DNA of 64,000 nucleotides from Adineta ricciae (taxonomy: Eukaryota; Rotifera; Eurotatoria; Adinetida; Adinetidae): contig CAJNOJ010000022.1 in assembly GCA_905250025.1 (NCBI GenBank), positions 632,311-696,310 on the forward strand, in the 5' to 3' direction. A model generated the notes under the pieces. The model searched no databases and was not told the origin of the DNA. It saw only the letters and a list, made by a program, of their open reading frames with translations. Position 1 is the first letter of the stretch. Every line of letters begins with the position of its first letter. The translations under genes and the position numbers were made by a program. This document shows, piece by piece, positions 12,756 to 25,229 of the stretch.

Positions 12756-12881
12756 CAGTTGTTCAAATGGAAAACTCTTTTTTGATAGAGAAATCATTTC
12801 TCATTATGATAATCTTGTATGAAAATCCGCTGATGTACAAGTATTGGATGATTGTCAAAAAAGAATCCATTTGAACAATTG
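12756..12881 (+). promoter_or_regulatory. SECIS element in the SelK 3'UTR
   Basis: Long hairpin 44 bases after the SelK stop. The basal stem pairs CAGTTGTTCAAATGGA (12756-12771) with TCCATTTGAACAATTG (12866-12881). A second stem pairs CTTTTTTGA (12776-12784) with TCAAAAAAG. The kink-turn core is ATGA at 12806-12809 opposite TGAT at 12849-12852. Above it CTTGTA pairs with TACAAG. AAAA (12822-12825) lies in the apical loop, 12 nt after the ATGA, which fits SECIS geometry. It recruits SBP2 and the Sec elongation factor in known systems. Confidence 0.88.
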
Positions 12882-12911
12882 TTTGTTTATTATTTTTTCA
12901 ATTTGTTTGTG

Positions 12912-12938
12912 CTTTCTTTCTTTCTTTCTTTCTTTCTT
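12912..12938. repeat. (CTTT)n microsatellite
   Basis: Six to seven tandem CTTT units, soon followed by a TA-rich run (12951-12967). Simple sequence only. Confidence 0.9.
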
Positions 12939-15514
12939 ATGATTCGGTTTATATATATATACATATATGTTTTGCTAATATAAATATAAATATCTGAATT
13001 TGTATAAAGAAAAACAAAACGTGTAAAAATTTTCAATTTGATTCATGCACATCTGCAGTTGCCCATCATCACTCATTCTTTCAAGTGTGTGATGCTGACA
13101 GACAATCATGCTGACTGTTCGACTCATTCGGCGATGAAATATAGGGGAAAAAAGCGTAGGCACTAGCACATCTTCTCTCTCTCTCTCCGTGTCGTTTTCT
13201 CTTCTCCAACCAGCTTTTCGGGGGGAAATGCAAAGATGATGATAATGATGATGACGCGAGTTAGTAATGTTGGTGGTTGAAAAAGAATCGAGCAGTCGGC
13301 TTTTTTATTTCTTTTCTGCAAGATATGAGTTTTTCTTGTTCCTGTCGTCATCGGATTTTGAAAAGAATTCATAAATAGAGTAACAGAACGTTAATGCATG
13401 TTTAGAACAACACATATTTTGTGCGTTTCCATCCAGAACTATTCTGCCATTGCCATTATCCCCTAGTCCAACTCTCTTGTCAAAACACTTGGATAGTGTT
13501 ACTTTTTCTTTTCTTTACTTTCTTTTTTTTTCTTCTTCTTCTCCTTTATCAACTCATATTAACATCCGTTGCCTCTGTCTTCTTGTTTTGTGTATTGCTA
13601 TGATCGATGGTATTGAGAGAAAAATTCGATTCTTTCTTTCTTTTTCTTTTTCTTTTTCTTCCTATCTACGTAGTCGAAATTGACGTCCTGTTTCGAGTGC
13701 AACCGTTACTAGCATCAAGCAATGAAAGAAGACGAACATATGAAAACAAGAAATAGATGCGTATACAAACATAAAAGCATCGTATATTATTCTTTTTCGT
13801 CCATCTGTCTATCTATATCTCTCTCAAGCATGTATAGAAACAATTTCGTCTACATTATTAATCCCAGGCTAGTAAGCGCTCTCTTCTCTCCTCTTCGACG
13901 TGTGCCGAGTACGAATAGGTCAATAATAATGTGAAGAGAGAAAAAGAAGCGAGAGAAGAAACGGGAAAAAACTGGCATCCATGCATGTTCTGCATCTATC
14001 TATCTATTTTTGTATTGAAGGAGAACAAAGAATCGACGATCGAGAAAAAGAGGAGGGAGAGAGAGATGCACAACACTATGTTACAGCCGACGTCGCGAGC
14101 ACATCATCACATCATTCAGTTCGCCTCTATCTTGACGAGAAGCAGCAATAGTAATAGTTATACGCGAAGTAATGAGAATGGAGAAGATTGACAAATTCAT
14201 ATGGTTAATTTGTAGAAGATTTCACGCAAGGGTAAGTGCACTTTTTCTTTGGTCTTTTGCTTGCAAGTGTAAATAAAATTTACTTGTTGGAATCTAATCA
14301 AAAATCAATTCGACTATTTCTTTTTCTCATTCACTTTTTATTGTTTAAACGCTCAAGATCTGTGTAAACGCATACGTCTGGCAATTGATCCTATACTGTT
14401 GTTAAATGGCAAAGAGAGAAAAAAGAAAGAAAGAAAAAGAGAAAGAGCATGTGAGAAAAGAATCTCTGTTACGCCAGCGAATGAAAGGTGTAGAGTAGAG
14501 TAGAGTAGAACTAGTAATCGATTTTTCTTTTGTGGTAGTGAACGAATTATTAACAGAAAAGCAACGTTTACTATACTGTCTATTTCTCTTTCGATGCAAG
14601 AGAAAGGAAAAGAAGACGAGGATAGAAAAAAAAGCACCCAAGCGAGTGTGTTTGTCATTTGACATCAATCATTAACACATGAAAAGTAAAGATGATTAGA
14701 GAAAAAGACTTTTCTTCTCTCTCTCTCTCTGTCATTTTCCCTATATCCTCTATTTCACCATAAATATGTTGTCATTTACTTGCTTAGAAATCTACTCCCT
14801 TTCTTCATTTTATTTAATCAACTCAATTTGTGTCAGCAAAGAGATTGTGCTATGTGAAATTCGAAATCATATCACAGTCTTGCTTTGTTGACATGAAACG
14901 AACAACCATGACAGTTTACGTCAAGTTAAACGATTATAAAATGGATTTTTTCCATCAAAATATATCATGGTTTATTTCAAGCCTATTTTATTTTAAAATA
15001 ATTATTGTTTATGTATATATATATTCATTTTCTATTTATTTACATGTATATAAATACACTTCAATAGCTACATTCGAGGACGGTTTCTGTCGGTAATCAG
15101 TCTGTGAAATGTTGAGATAAAATCAAAAGTCATATCACAGCCTGCTTGCTGATCTTCACCGTTGATGACTTCCTTTGATCGTCATGCAATTCTATCGATT
15201 GATATTCGTTCGATTAAAATGAAATCATATATCGATATATCTCTTGATGCAATTCGACAACAATCAACTTGTTTTACTTGTTTAAAGGGCACTCTGAACT
15301 TTTGATCATGGGAATGAATCGGGAAGATTTATCTTTTTTTCTCCAATTATAAATGAACCATGCCATTTATCTATTCTCTTATGTTCATTCTACACATATG
15401 TTCATCTGCTATTAATAAATGAACAAATGTGAAAGACAAGATGTTATCTTCTCATGTTGTTTTGCTCTGATCAGATAGACAAATAATGATTCAATTGTTT
15501 TCCTATTGAATAGA
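12939..15514. other. Gene-poor region rich in simple repeats
   Basis: No protein family recognised on either strand. The region is dominated by pyrimidine or purine tracts, including T-rich CTTTTT units at 13631-13661 and four to five TAGAG units near 14491-14509. Open frames here have low-complexity Phe/Leu/Ser or Lys/Arg/Glu translations that reflect these tracts. Confidence 0.6.
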
Positions 15515-15720
15515 CACAAAGTATACGAAGGAGAATTCAGCAACTTATGTTTGAAACCTTATTCTTCAAATGAATAGCACATCTGGAAGAGAAATGCGTA
15601 CAGATTAATCATATCGATGTTGTTGAGAATTGTGTTCAGCGATCGTTTCAATCTGATCAAGAACTTCGAATCAAAAAGCTTGTTGAAGACAAGGAACGAT
15701 GTTGTACGACCTCTGTTTAA
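15515..15720 (+). other. Possible orphan exons of an unrecognised small protein
   Basis: A frame from 15578 to the TAA at 15718-15720 reads 47 codons with a protein-like mix, including EEKCVQINHIDVVENC and KKLVEDKERCC. A preceding frame at 15515-15546 (KVYEGEFSN) joins it in phase if a 37-nt GT-AG intron is accepted, which would be shorter than the other introns here. No start codon or signal peptide was identified upstream, and I do not recognise the family. It could be the 3' end of a small gene or a decayed copy. Confidence 0.25.
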
Positions 15721-15812
15721 ACGAAATTCTATACGTGATGCAAAAATTTAGTGATGATAAATCATGGAATTTAGATTCGTTGAATTTTCAAGAGAAAGTC
15801 ATTTTTTCGAAG

Positions 15813-17328
15813 ATGCTACTATCGCGTATTTGTACATCTATTGTTAGTCGATGTCATAACGGGCTGCTATGTAATAGCTATTGCCGGTTTTTGACAAATA
15901 TATCATCAGAGAAGAAAATTGATCATGAAAGCAATAATTCAAATGTAACATTAACAGCACATTCATCGGATGAGGATAATGAATGGTTATGGGCATATTT
16001 ACGTGACCATAGAAACTTCTCTGAATTAACTATTGAACAGAGACGACGTGTCGTTGAAATTGGTAAGGTAAGAACATCAACATAAACGGTTTCTACTCAA
16101 ACTTTACTTGTAGAAGTTCAAACTTTACGCGAAAGTGGTGAACGTGTACCGGACGTCATCCCGAACGAACGATGGGAAGAGTTACTCAATATGCCTTTAG
16201 TTGAATCTCGCAAAACGCTCTACGGATATCTTTTTCTTCGTGAAATGTATCGCAAACGTCGTGCAGCTATTGTTACTCAAAATAATCTGCGTCGTACTGA
16301 GGCAGCTAAACGTCGTGAAGAACTTCTCTCTCAAGGAAAACTACCGACGAACTATCCAGGCTATTCGACAATATTCCGCCACATAGGTCGACAAAATGAA
16401 AAATATGTACGTGAACAACTATTACTTCCATCTGCACGTCTCGGCGATATGATTGTGATTGATTGCGGATTCGAACAAGAACATGCGCGTAAATATCATC
16501 TACTAAATTTGGTTGACCAAGTACAATATTTATTTGCGGAAGTGAATCGATATCATTCACCATCGTTTGTTTACTTGTGCAATTTATCACCAGAAGGACA
16601 ACTACAATCGGAATTCGATCGACGAGCACCTCTCGAAAATCTTTGTCTGCAACCAACTGAGTCAAGTTATTTAGACGTTTTTCCACAAGAAAAACTGATA
16701 TATCTATCACCGGATTCGGATGTCGAAATGACCACATACGATCATGATGCTGTGTACATTATTGGTGGAATTGTGGATGTCAGTAAGTAATCTTTTGACT
16801 AGCGAAGTTGTTGAATTGACCACGAAGCAGAGAAACAGAACTGTGTTTGAGAATTGTGGTACCATATATTCATTAATTGATGAACAATCTATCAAATAAT
16901 CGTTACATTCTTATATTTATAGCTGGTAAAAAGCCATTAACAATTGGCAAAGCCAAACGAGATAATATTCGACATCAACGATTTCCTATTGATCGATATG
17001 TAAAGTATGAAGGGAGAAACCGAAGAAATCGATTTGCCTAGAAAGAAAACATAAATCATTCTTATTAGATTTGGTGGCGGTAGTGGCAAAACTCTAACGA
17101 TTGATCAAGTTTATAATATTCTCATGACATTGAAACACACGGGATCTTGGATTGAAGCATTTAAATTTATTCCGTAAGTATATAGAACTGTTGATCTATT
17201 ATGAATGAGATATTTCGGTTTTATCTAGAGACAGAAAAGTTGTCGAACGATACTCGGAAAAAAAACAAGATAAACAAGTTGAATTAGAAAAATTCGGCCG
17301 GTGGACGAGTTTAAATGTCAAACATTAA
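15813..17328 (+). CDS. TRMT10C: TRMT10C-like mitochondrial tRNA (guanine/adenine-N1)-methyltransferase
   Basis: Exons 15813-16062, 16114-16782, 16923-17004, 17069-17173 and 17231 to ~17328. I chose the ATG at 15813 because MLLSRICTSIVSRC is Arg/Ser-rich without acid residues, as expected for a mitochondrial presequence; an in-frame ATG at 15699 gives a less typical N-terminus. The SPOUT methyltransferase core shows MIVIDCGFE, FVYLCNLSPEG, LIYLSPDS and the SAM-knot segment VYIIGGIVD, followed by GKAKRDNIRHQRFPIDRY, QVYNILMTL and SWIEAFKFIP. In vertebrates TRMT10C (MRPP1) methylates position 9 of mitochondrial tRNAs and is a subunit of protein-only RNase P. The last exon crosses an A-run near 17260, so the final codons are uncertain. 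Confidence 0.88.
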
Positions 17329-17915
17329 TTTGTTATTTTTTTGTTTTCATCGTATGAGGAGAAGAAATATACAATTTCGATATTTTGTTATTGTTGTTCC
17401 AATGAATTTGATCTTCATAATACGTCGTAATCAATCCCATTCAGATGGCAGAAGTCAATATAAACAACGTATCAAGTCATTCAAATATCATTTGTCTAGT
17501 TGAGACGTTCTGCATAAACACATAGGTCACACCACATGCTGTGGTTCATAGTTAGGACAAACGATTAAGCAACCCTTGATGAAAAAATGCGCTGATTTGT
17601 TAATAATTGCGCAGATATATTAAGAGTAAAGACGAATCATTGGTTTTGATTCTATGCTGATAATGAGCCGCACTCGCCTTTCAATTGCGTTAATTGTATG
17701 ACTATCTATACCTCATTAGCGCATGATAAAATGAGAATTTCGAGGTGTTTCTCTGATTTTCTTTTCTTCCTACCAATTATGAATGATTACATACGGTTCA
17801 ATGCAGAAAATTTCTTTCAGCAATATAATTATATAAAAAAATTAAGTTATATCTATATCGTCTTTCTTTGAATAATCACCGTTGTTGAAAACTGTAAGAA
17901 AAAAAAAACATGTTC
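17329..17915. other. Convergent intergenic spacer
   Basis: Lies between the 3' ends of TRMT10C (plus) and the GPCR (minus). It should hold both 3'UTRs. Nothing else is recognisable. Confidence 0.5.
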
Positions 17916-19605
17916 TTAGACGAATTTCACATGATGTGCATTTGAAGGTGATAAATCATCTGTCTTCTTCTTGATACAACTCGGACTCGGATTTTTTAAG
18001 TAGCGATCATTTGAATGGACAATTAGAGTATTGTTCATAATCGAATGTTCATCGTGGTTAGTCGGTGCAAGTTGTTGATAGGATGAATTCGGATAGGGTG
18101 ACTCGGCCATGTTTATTGATGAATATGATGTTGTATGTTTATTACCATTCGAAGCGATTGGAATGTGCAAGTGTGATGAATTCGTTGCTGATTGTGATAT
18201 CGATCTTGGGCGAGTATCTGATGGATTGTAGAGAACAGCCATGGTTGCCGAAGATCGTCGACGAGAGATAGCCGCCCACAGATCTGAATCATTCGTTGAG
18301 AATCGTCGTGACTGTCTTCGTGAAGCATCGCCGGATGGTGTGCCACCGAATACACTCGGCCGGTGTGCGCTGAGACCTTCAAGTGCATTCAAGAATGGAT
18401 GTTGTCCACGTCGGAGAAATAGATATAGAACCATTTCACGAAAACGTTGACCAAACACAGCAAATAAAAAGAAATTTATAAAACCATTGAACGCAATGAA
18501 TAAATTTGCAAATGCATTAAAACGATGTAACGAATTCTGATTCAAACATGGCGATAATTGTACAAGTAAATTAACAAATAAATTTATTGAACGACATAAC
18601 ATAAATGTTAATACGATAACAATTAACATAATGGTTATTCGAATATCTGCTTTCATACGATGGCCTAGTCGTCGTTTCTTTTTTTTAATTAATAATAATT
18701 TATGTATCATACTGCCATTACATAATGTTAATAATGTGAATGGAATTACAAAAGTAACAGGGACATTTAGATAAAAGCGATAGATCGATAAGTAGATCGT
18801 GTTTGAACCAAGTTTTGTATAAGCTATCTCGTGAAGTTTTTCTCGTAGAACAACAACTGCTAATGGATTACTTGCATTTATTGTGACATTGCGTTCAATA
18901 TAAACTTTTTTTGTGCGATATTCAAACCAATGTGGAAAGATATAAATATTAACAAGAATGAAAACGAGCAGTAGTAAACGTACAGCCATCTTTCGTGTAC
19001 GAATCTTTTCCGCAATCAATGGCCAACAAATAAGAAAATATCGATCACCACTGACAAGAACAGTCAAGTAAGTACTACATAGTAATAGCATGGACAAGAA
19101 AGGTGTTGTTACTGGTGCGACATGTGCATAGAACTGCTCATACGAATTGGCTAGTAGAGCATTGCGATTGGCTAGATCTGATCGACGTAGGTAGGCTAGT
19201 AATTCTGGATAAGAAGCTAAAATATCAAAGAAAGATGAGAACAAAAGAATATTTGCTTTGGTTATTAGGTAAAAATTGAAATATGAAAAGAAAAATTTAC
19301 CAATGGACTTCAATGAATAATTTATCAATAAACCAGTTAAGAGAAATACATTGCACACAGATAGAGCCATTAAATAAACATGCGTTGAACTATTTCTCAT
19401 TCGTGGATGAATTAGAACGACGACTGTGAAGATATTGGTAAGAATACCTGGAAAAGATGCTTGAATTATTTTCAAGAAAAAGACAATGTTCGGATTACGT
19501 ACCAAATAAACAAAAGATTAATGTTAACCATCCACCGACGATGTATTTGATAGAAACAGTGTTGGAATCGATTGGATTCACCTCGACGGAACAATTGAGC
19601 GCCAT
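17916..19605 (-). CDS. Rhodopsin-family GPCR, neuropeptide (FMRFamide-receptor-like)
   Basis: Exons 19605-19503, 19447-19301 and 19216-17916; 516 residues. The start at 19605 (MALNCSVEV) completes TM1 as YIVGGWLTLIFCLFGILTNI. The open frame beginning at 19505 is intron read-through. An N-glycosylation site (NCS) lies at the N-terminus. TM2 is HVYLMALSVCNVFLLTGLL. TM3 ends in GDRYFLICWPL, a variant DRY motif. Four more helices follow, and TM7 reads FNGFINFFLFAVFGQRF, with the NPxxY site changed. A ~140-residue Ser/Arg-rich cytoplasmic tail ends HHVKFV. The long TM2-TM3 span and the TM7 form resemble FMRFamide/myosuppressin-type receptors of protostomes. The ligand cannot be assigned. G-protein coupling is inferred from family membership. 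Confidence 0.85.
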
Positions 19606-19823
19606 TTAATCGTCATCGATATTTATCGACCGACATCGTTAGAGAGAGAGAAAAAAGAAAGGAAGTTTATTCTAAAATGAAATGAAAAGAAAAATCAATA
19701 AGAACTCATTGTTCATTTTTGAAACCATTTTCCTATATTTAACCATCTTGAAAACTAATTAGACATGTATAGTCATACTTGCTATCATTGCCTTGTCATC
19801 TACATCTTCTTTTGTTATTTTCT

Positions 19824-19850
19824 GAAAGAAAGAAAGAAAGAAAGAAGAAG
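19824..19850. repeat. (GAAA)n microsatellite
   Basis: Five to six tandem GAAA units followed by GAAG. Confidence 0.85.
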
Positions 19851-22800
19851 ACCGGAATAAAAGATACTGCTTAAAGTCGATCGCTAACAAGCCTATGTCG
19901 CAATAGGTCGTTTCTTTTCATAAAAGAATAAGATGATCATGATAAGACAAGACTTCGTTAGATATTAATTGTCGTCTTCTTTTTCAAATTGTCTTTCTTA
20001 GCGACAAACGAAAAAATCGGATGATACGTCTAGATTTTAATTTGGTTAGCCAGGTTTTTTTTTCATCTCGCCGCGACAGTTCCTCTTCTTCTTTCAAGTG
20101 ACGGAGAATATTATAGCATGCACGACTCATCTTTACATTAACAACCATAGAAGAAAAAAAAGTGCTGATGAGTTTCATGGTATCTTTTCCCCAAATTATT
20201 CTCTCAAGCAGAATCATAGAAAACCTGAGTAGATACAAAACAGAAAAGGGTTGGTTCCTCATGTTTTACTCAATCATGTGTAATAGATTTTTTATCTGTA
20301 AGACAGTAAGTATTGAATGAAATCAGCTTAGCCTTGTCGTTTCTTCATCTCGCCTCTTTACCTGACAATCTCTCACGCCTATATTCATATCTGAATATAG
20401 GAAAAAAAAACCCTATCAGCTATTTTTACTCTATGAATACATCGAGTAACTGAAGAGAGTAAGACGATAGTTATAGCATCGAACATTGCAGAATCGAGAG
20501 GAGAAGGAGAAGTGCAAAAAACAGGAAATGCTCCCTTTTTTCCTTATTTGCATAAGTTATGCTAAAATACATTCGTTTCATTGTTTGCTGGAAGAAATGG
20601 CCAATTCTTAACTAATAAAAGCTCCGTTAACTAATAAGAATACATCTTTTCATCAACTAGTGTCAATAACTATTTGTGTCCGTTGAACATTAGAGCTAGG
20701 CAAAGGAAAACTAAATGAGACAGAATCAGGAAACAAACTTCGAGATCGATGTGTGTGCACACTTGTGTGAAGAAAATCAGTCGTGAAAAACAAGGCAAAT
20801 TCAAGCTAATAGTTAAGATATTCTCTATTCACATCCGAAAGCTTCTCTCTCTCTCTATTCGGAAGAAGTAACATATTGACAGAACTCAACAAAAACAGTG
20901 AAAAAAGTTATAAAAGGAAACATCGATTACTTTTTCTTTCAAATGTATTAGATGAATTTACGCGATATATTAACAAATGATGATCATGAGTTGTATTAGA
21001 ACAATCACCGACCTCTCTTTCTCACTCACTGACATAAGAGAAAAAAAAGAAACGAAGATTTCTCTATACAACAAGTTCTTTTTTTTCTTCTTCTCTATTC
21101 TTGTTGAATTTCTATTCTAAGAAAAAGAAACGAAGAATGGGTAACATGGAGAGAACATAAATAAATGAAGTTAAATTAGTCATGACTAGTAGGAGGAACT
21201 TTTGTAGATTATTAATTTGAGAAAGTACACTTTAGAAACATAAGGAGAGCAGAATATTGAATGAGAAACATTTCGTAGGAAAGTTTTTTCTCGACTTGTT
21301 TTCAAATATAGATTGTTAACTTTCTGTAGGAATGATGCGTGCGATTATATTGTACATTCGTAATGTAGATGTTATGGCGATTAGCGCAGTAGGGCGGAGC
21401 TTATACCTTTATCTGTCGTTTGTCGTCAGTCATCTAGATTTCTCGAGCCGATTATTACTGTTACTATACTGTCGAATATAATCTTTGGCAGATTTCAACG
21501 CTGCGATTAACATACTTTCCACGAGCGAGTAACAGGTTCGTCGGAGAAGAGAAAAGTCATTCAAATTGCGAAAAGAGAAAGAAGGAAAGCAAGAATGGCA
21601 AACACAATAACACTTCAAAAGATCGACATGCAAATATACTTCCTAAACCAGAAGAATTATTCATCGGATCATTGATAATTACATTTGATATATTCTTATG
21701 ATATTGATTCTAGTCGTATGTTCGCGATAGTGTCATAGACAGATTGATCTCGATCTAACCATTGCGTATGAAAGTGAAGGATGCTCGTTAAGACATGTCG
21801 ATCTTTATATACATAATATATACTGATTTGTCTTACAGTCGACAAGCATCACATAACTATCAGGATTAAACTTGTAGGAGATATAATCAACTTGTGTGTG
21901 CCACCAGTCGTAGAGAAATGATAATCGAATAATCGATGACAAAACGCGCTAGAATATGTCAGTAAGAAAGCAAAAAAAAAACGCGAGTAGAATCAATGTT
22001 GCTTTGATGGTAACAGGAGAAAGTAATAGTAGAAGAAACTGCATTATTCATTTGGTCTGATTGCTCTGGCCCATTGGCATCACGACTCGTTCTGGCTATT
22101 TGAGAAACGGAGAGAATATTTAGAGTGTTTTCTCAATGGTTCACTCACAAGCATCAGTGCGATAATGCGTACGTTTCCGAAAAGAATAAAAAGTAGAAAA
22201 TCATCACGAGGAAAAGAAAGACCTCGAGTAAATTATATATAATTATCAATATTTCATGCGTAACTTCGAACGTACGCAGGAAAATGATACACAGCTGGTT
22301 CGATATAAAGAGAAAGTGGTTGTTTAAAAAGGAAAATGCTTTTCTTCTAAATATAAACTATCGACATTTGACTTGCCGTTATTCTCTTTGATAGAAATGA
22401 GTGATGTGTATGATGACATATGAAAGAAACTAGCAAGAAAAACGGACAAGCAGAAATGCTGCACATCTGCAGCGAGAAGACAACAAGCACGATGACGGAG
22501 AAAAAGAAGGAGAAATCGACATATGAGCCGTCTTCATCGATGAAACAGCAGGTTGTCATTAATATGAGACACACTTAGTTAAAAATCAAGCTAACAACAA
22601 CAACAACAGCAAACAATCTTCGCATCATTTCAGCATTGAAAAACAAACTCCTAGACGATCAAGATCAATTGCCCTCGAACGTATTTAATAATCGCCGTAG
22701 CGAACTTTTGTTCCTCTTAGTACGTCTCGCATGATCTCGGAGCCGAATGGTCCAATGTGAATATTTTATCAACATATCTACGTGTCGAGATTTTGTTTTT

Positions 22801-25155
22801 CTTTGCCTTGTGCAATATTGTCAGCTGTGGAACGGAATACTTGATCAGACATGCATCAATAAGATTATATGAATATTGTTGATGCGAAACGCACTCTCCT
22901 ACTTTCTCGGAGTTAATAATTAAAATCACGTTGAGACAAGTAGTCAGAGCATTGTTTTCTTTTGTTCAACATATTTTTTTGTTATTGATAGAACCATTGT
23001 CGACATATGACGTCAAATGAGGAAATGTATTCCGATTCCAAAATTCCCCAGTAATGCTAACAAGCAACTATTTTTCCATTAAGCACAAATGTAAATATGA
23101 GGCATTTCCTCGCGACACAGTTTTGGTGATTACCGTGAGCAGTTATTATTATAACATTAATCTCTTTCTTGCACTCATCTTCTCCTGTCGAAGTAGGCAG
23201 AGTTGGCAATCCGAAATGACTTCTGATGAATCGTGACTGTTGTTGTTATTGTACGATAATATGTCTCTTCTAAACGACATTCATCGTCGTTTTAGTGACA
23301 AAAGGTAGATGCCTGTAAGAAATGGCGTTTTGGCAATGTTTGTTGTTGTTTCGTATCATATAACCAAAAGTCAATGGATATGTCATTGATACAACGCGTG
23401 ATATCATCATTGTTACAATTGGGTACAGATGGATCGATTAACAATAATATTGTGGGATGGAGATCGTTATTTAATGAAGAGTTGATAGCTGACTTGTACT
23501 TTGATTACGTAAATCGAACTTTGCAAATCTAATTGAGAGAAAAATTTAGCAATCTTTATTCACATGAATTATAAACGAGAAATTCTCATGGGCTTTCAGA
23601 ATAGACAATAATTGAGTTTGAATAACTAGAAATTATATTGCTATATTCGAAGGAAATTGGTGAACAAGACTTGATTTATAATGATCAGAAATAACTAAAA
23701 AATACAATTTGACAAGTTGCGAGTGCGCAAGTAAAGACAGCAAATGTCCACACATGACTAGTTGATCTTCTTGTGCTCGCTAATTGGTTTCAATGGCTAC
23801 CGTACGGATATACTTTTCGTTCTTAACCAAAAGAACTTTTCTCGCACGTTAAAATACGTTGGTTATCATTAATATATCGAAGAGTGGTTGATTCCGTTTT
23901 TGCTTAATTCAATTTAATGATGAGTTTATTATAGAGCAGGAAGTATGTATAGACACTCTTTATTTTCAATTTAACTGTAAAGAAATCGTTCGGAAATAAG
24001 TAAGTGAACGTACTATAATATCGCTTTCTTTTACGTGACATTTTCACTGATTTCTATACTTCGGCTTCAATCTAACAGAAAACTGTGAAAACACCGATGA
24101 TACAAATGTCATCGAGACGTGATTTTTCTATGATGTCATACATCATCTCGTATATCACAAATTGCGATATTGGTAAAATAATTCTATGAGATTATAACTA
24201 TGCAGAAAGGTTTAACAGAGCCTCTAGCTATCATTCACATCGCGCAATAGTTGTCACATTTTTTTTTCTATATACTTCGTTGTTAATGGATGTAATGATA
24301 TTGCTCAGACATGTAATTTCCTTTTTTCAATCAACATTTCAAATAAATGCACACAATATTGATAATATTGCAGTTGTTTTTATACTTGCTTTTTATCTAA
24401 TAATCGATTAGGGCAAACGGGCGTAGGCGTGAGTGTAATAGGTCTAATATTCAGTGTTATTGACATGACGTGACATACTTTCCGATATCATTCTTAACTA
24501 GTATACGGATAAATTTTCTTTTTTTCAGTGTATGTTTTCGTTGATATGACGTGCGCGGTGCATTCTTGGTTGATGATATGGTCCTAAAACATACTAGTGC
24601 ATCTGATCAGATTCCAGTAACAAGAATATTAATCTAAGCGTTTCCGAACAACATATGCTGCTGATTGAATGAGATGATGGTTTGTTCAGCCAACACTTGC
24701 TCTCAGTTCTGCTACCTGTCAATCATAAGTGACGAGAGAAATATCTGATTTATGTATTGGAGATTGGTAGTCTTCTTTTTGTACTTTGAACCTTGCGAAG
24801 CCATTTGAGTTATGCTATCTTTTATTAAAATGACTTGTCAAAGATCAATCAAAATCTCTTGATTCTTCAATCATTTTCTCGTTGGTTTCTTTGTATTTAT
24901 TCAAACAGTTGCATAATATCAAACATAAGATATTCAGATTCAATTCATAAACGAAACAATCATTAGAGATGAAAGAATATTTCTTCTTTTCATACTGGAA
25001 AACGATACAACATATATATAGTAAAATATACATACACACGCACATGACAGACAATATAAATTGACGCACAAATGAAGAAGCCTAATGCTTGGAGAGTTTT
25101 TCTTTCCACAAACGAATCGAATAAAGAAGAAACCGGTTGCTTGTTTTCATATAAC

Positions 25156-25190
25156 GAGAAGAAAAAAGAAGAAGAAGGAGAAGAAGAAGA
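25156..25190. repeat. (GAA)n-type purine microsatellite
   Basis: Imperfect GAA/GAAGGA run just downstream of the HP1 stop codon. Confidence 0.8.
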
Positions 25191-25229
25191 GTTCTTTACA
25201 TTATGATACAAAATTAATTGTGAGTTCTA

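Larger units (their letters stand above)
19606..25229. other. Long gene-free region upstream of the GPCR
   Basis: About 5.6 kb with no recognisable exon on either strand. It contains simple repeats (GAAA units at 19824-19850), many purine tracts, a palindromic TGACGTCA at 23008-23015 and TGACGTG near 24467 and 24547. It may hold GPCR regulatory sequence or an untranslated RNA. No homology can be asserted. Confidence 0.5.

Noticed and set aside
13421..14668. Several 60-100-codon Phe/Ser/Leu-rich frames as secreted peptides
   Set aside because: They are translations of pyrimidine microsatellites without a conserved core or splice context.
18113..18388. Antisense frames inside the GPCR tail
   Set aside because: They are shadows of the coding frame in a Ser/Arg-rich region; no independent evidence.
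19448..19505. GPCR start at 19505 (MVRNPNIVFF)
   Set aside because: This stretch is intron 1 (GTACGT...TTTCCAG). The upstream exon with MALNCSVEV completes TM1.
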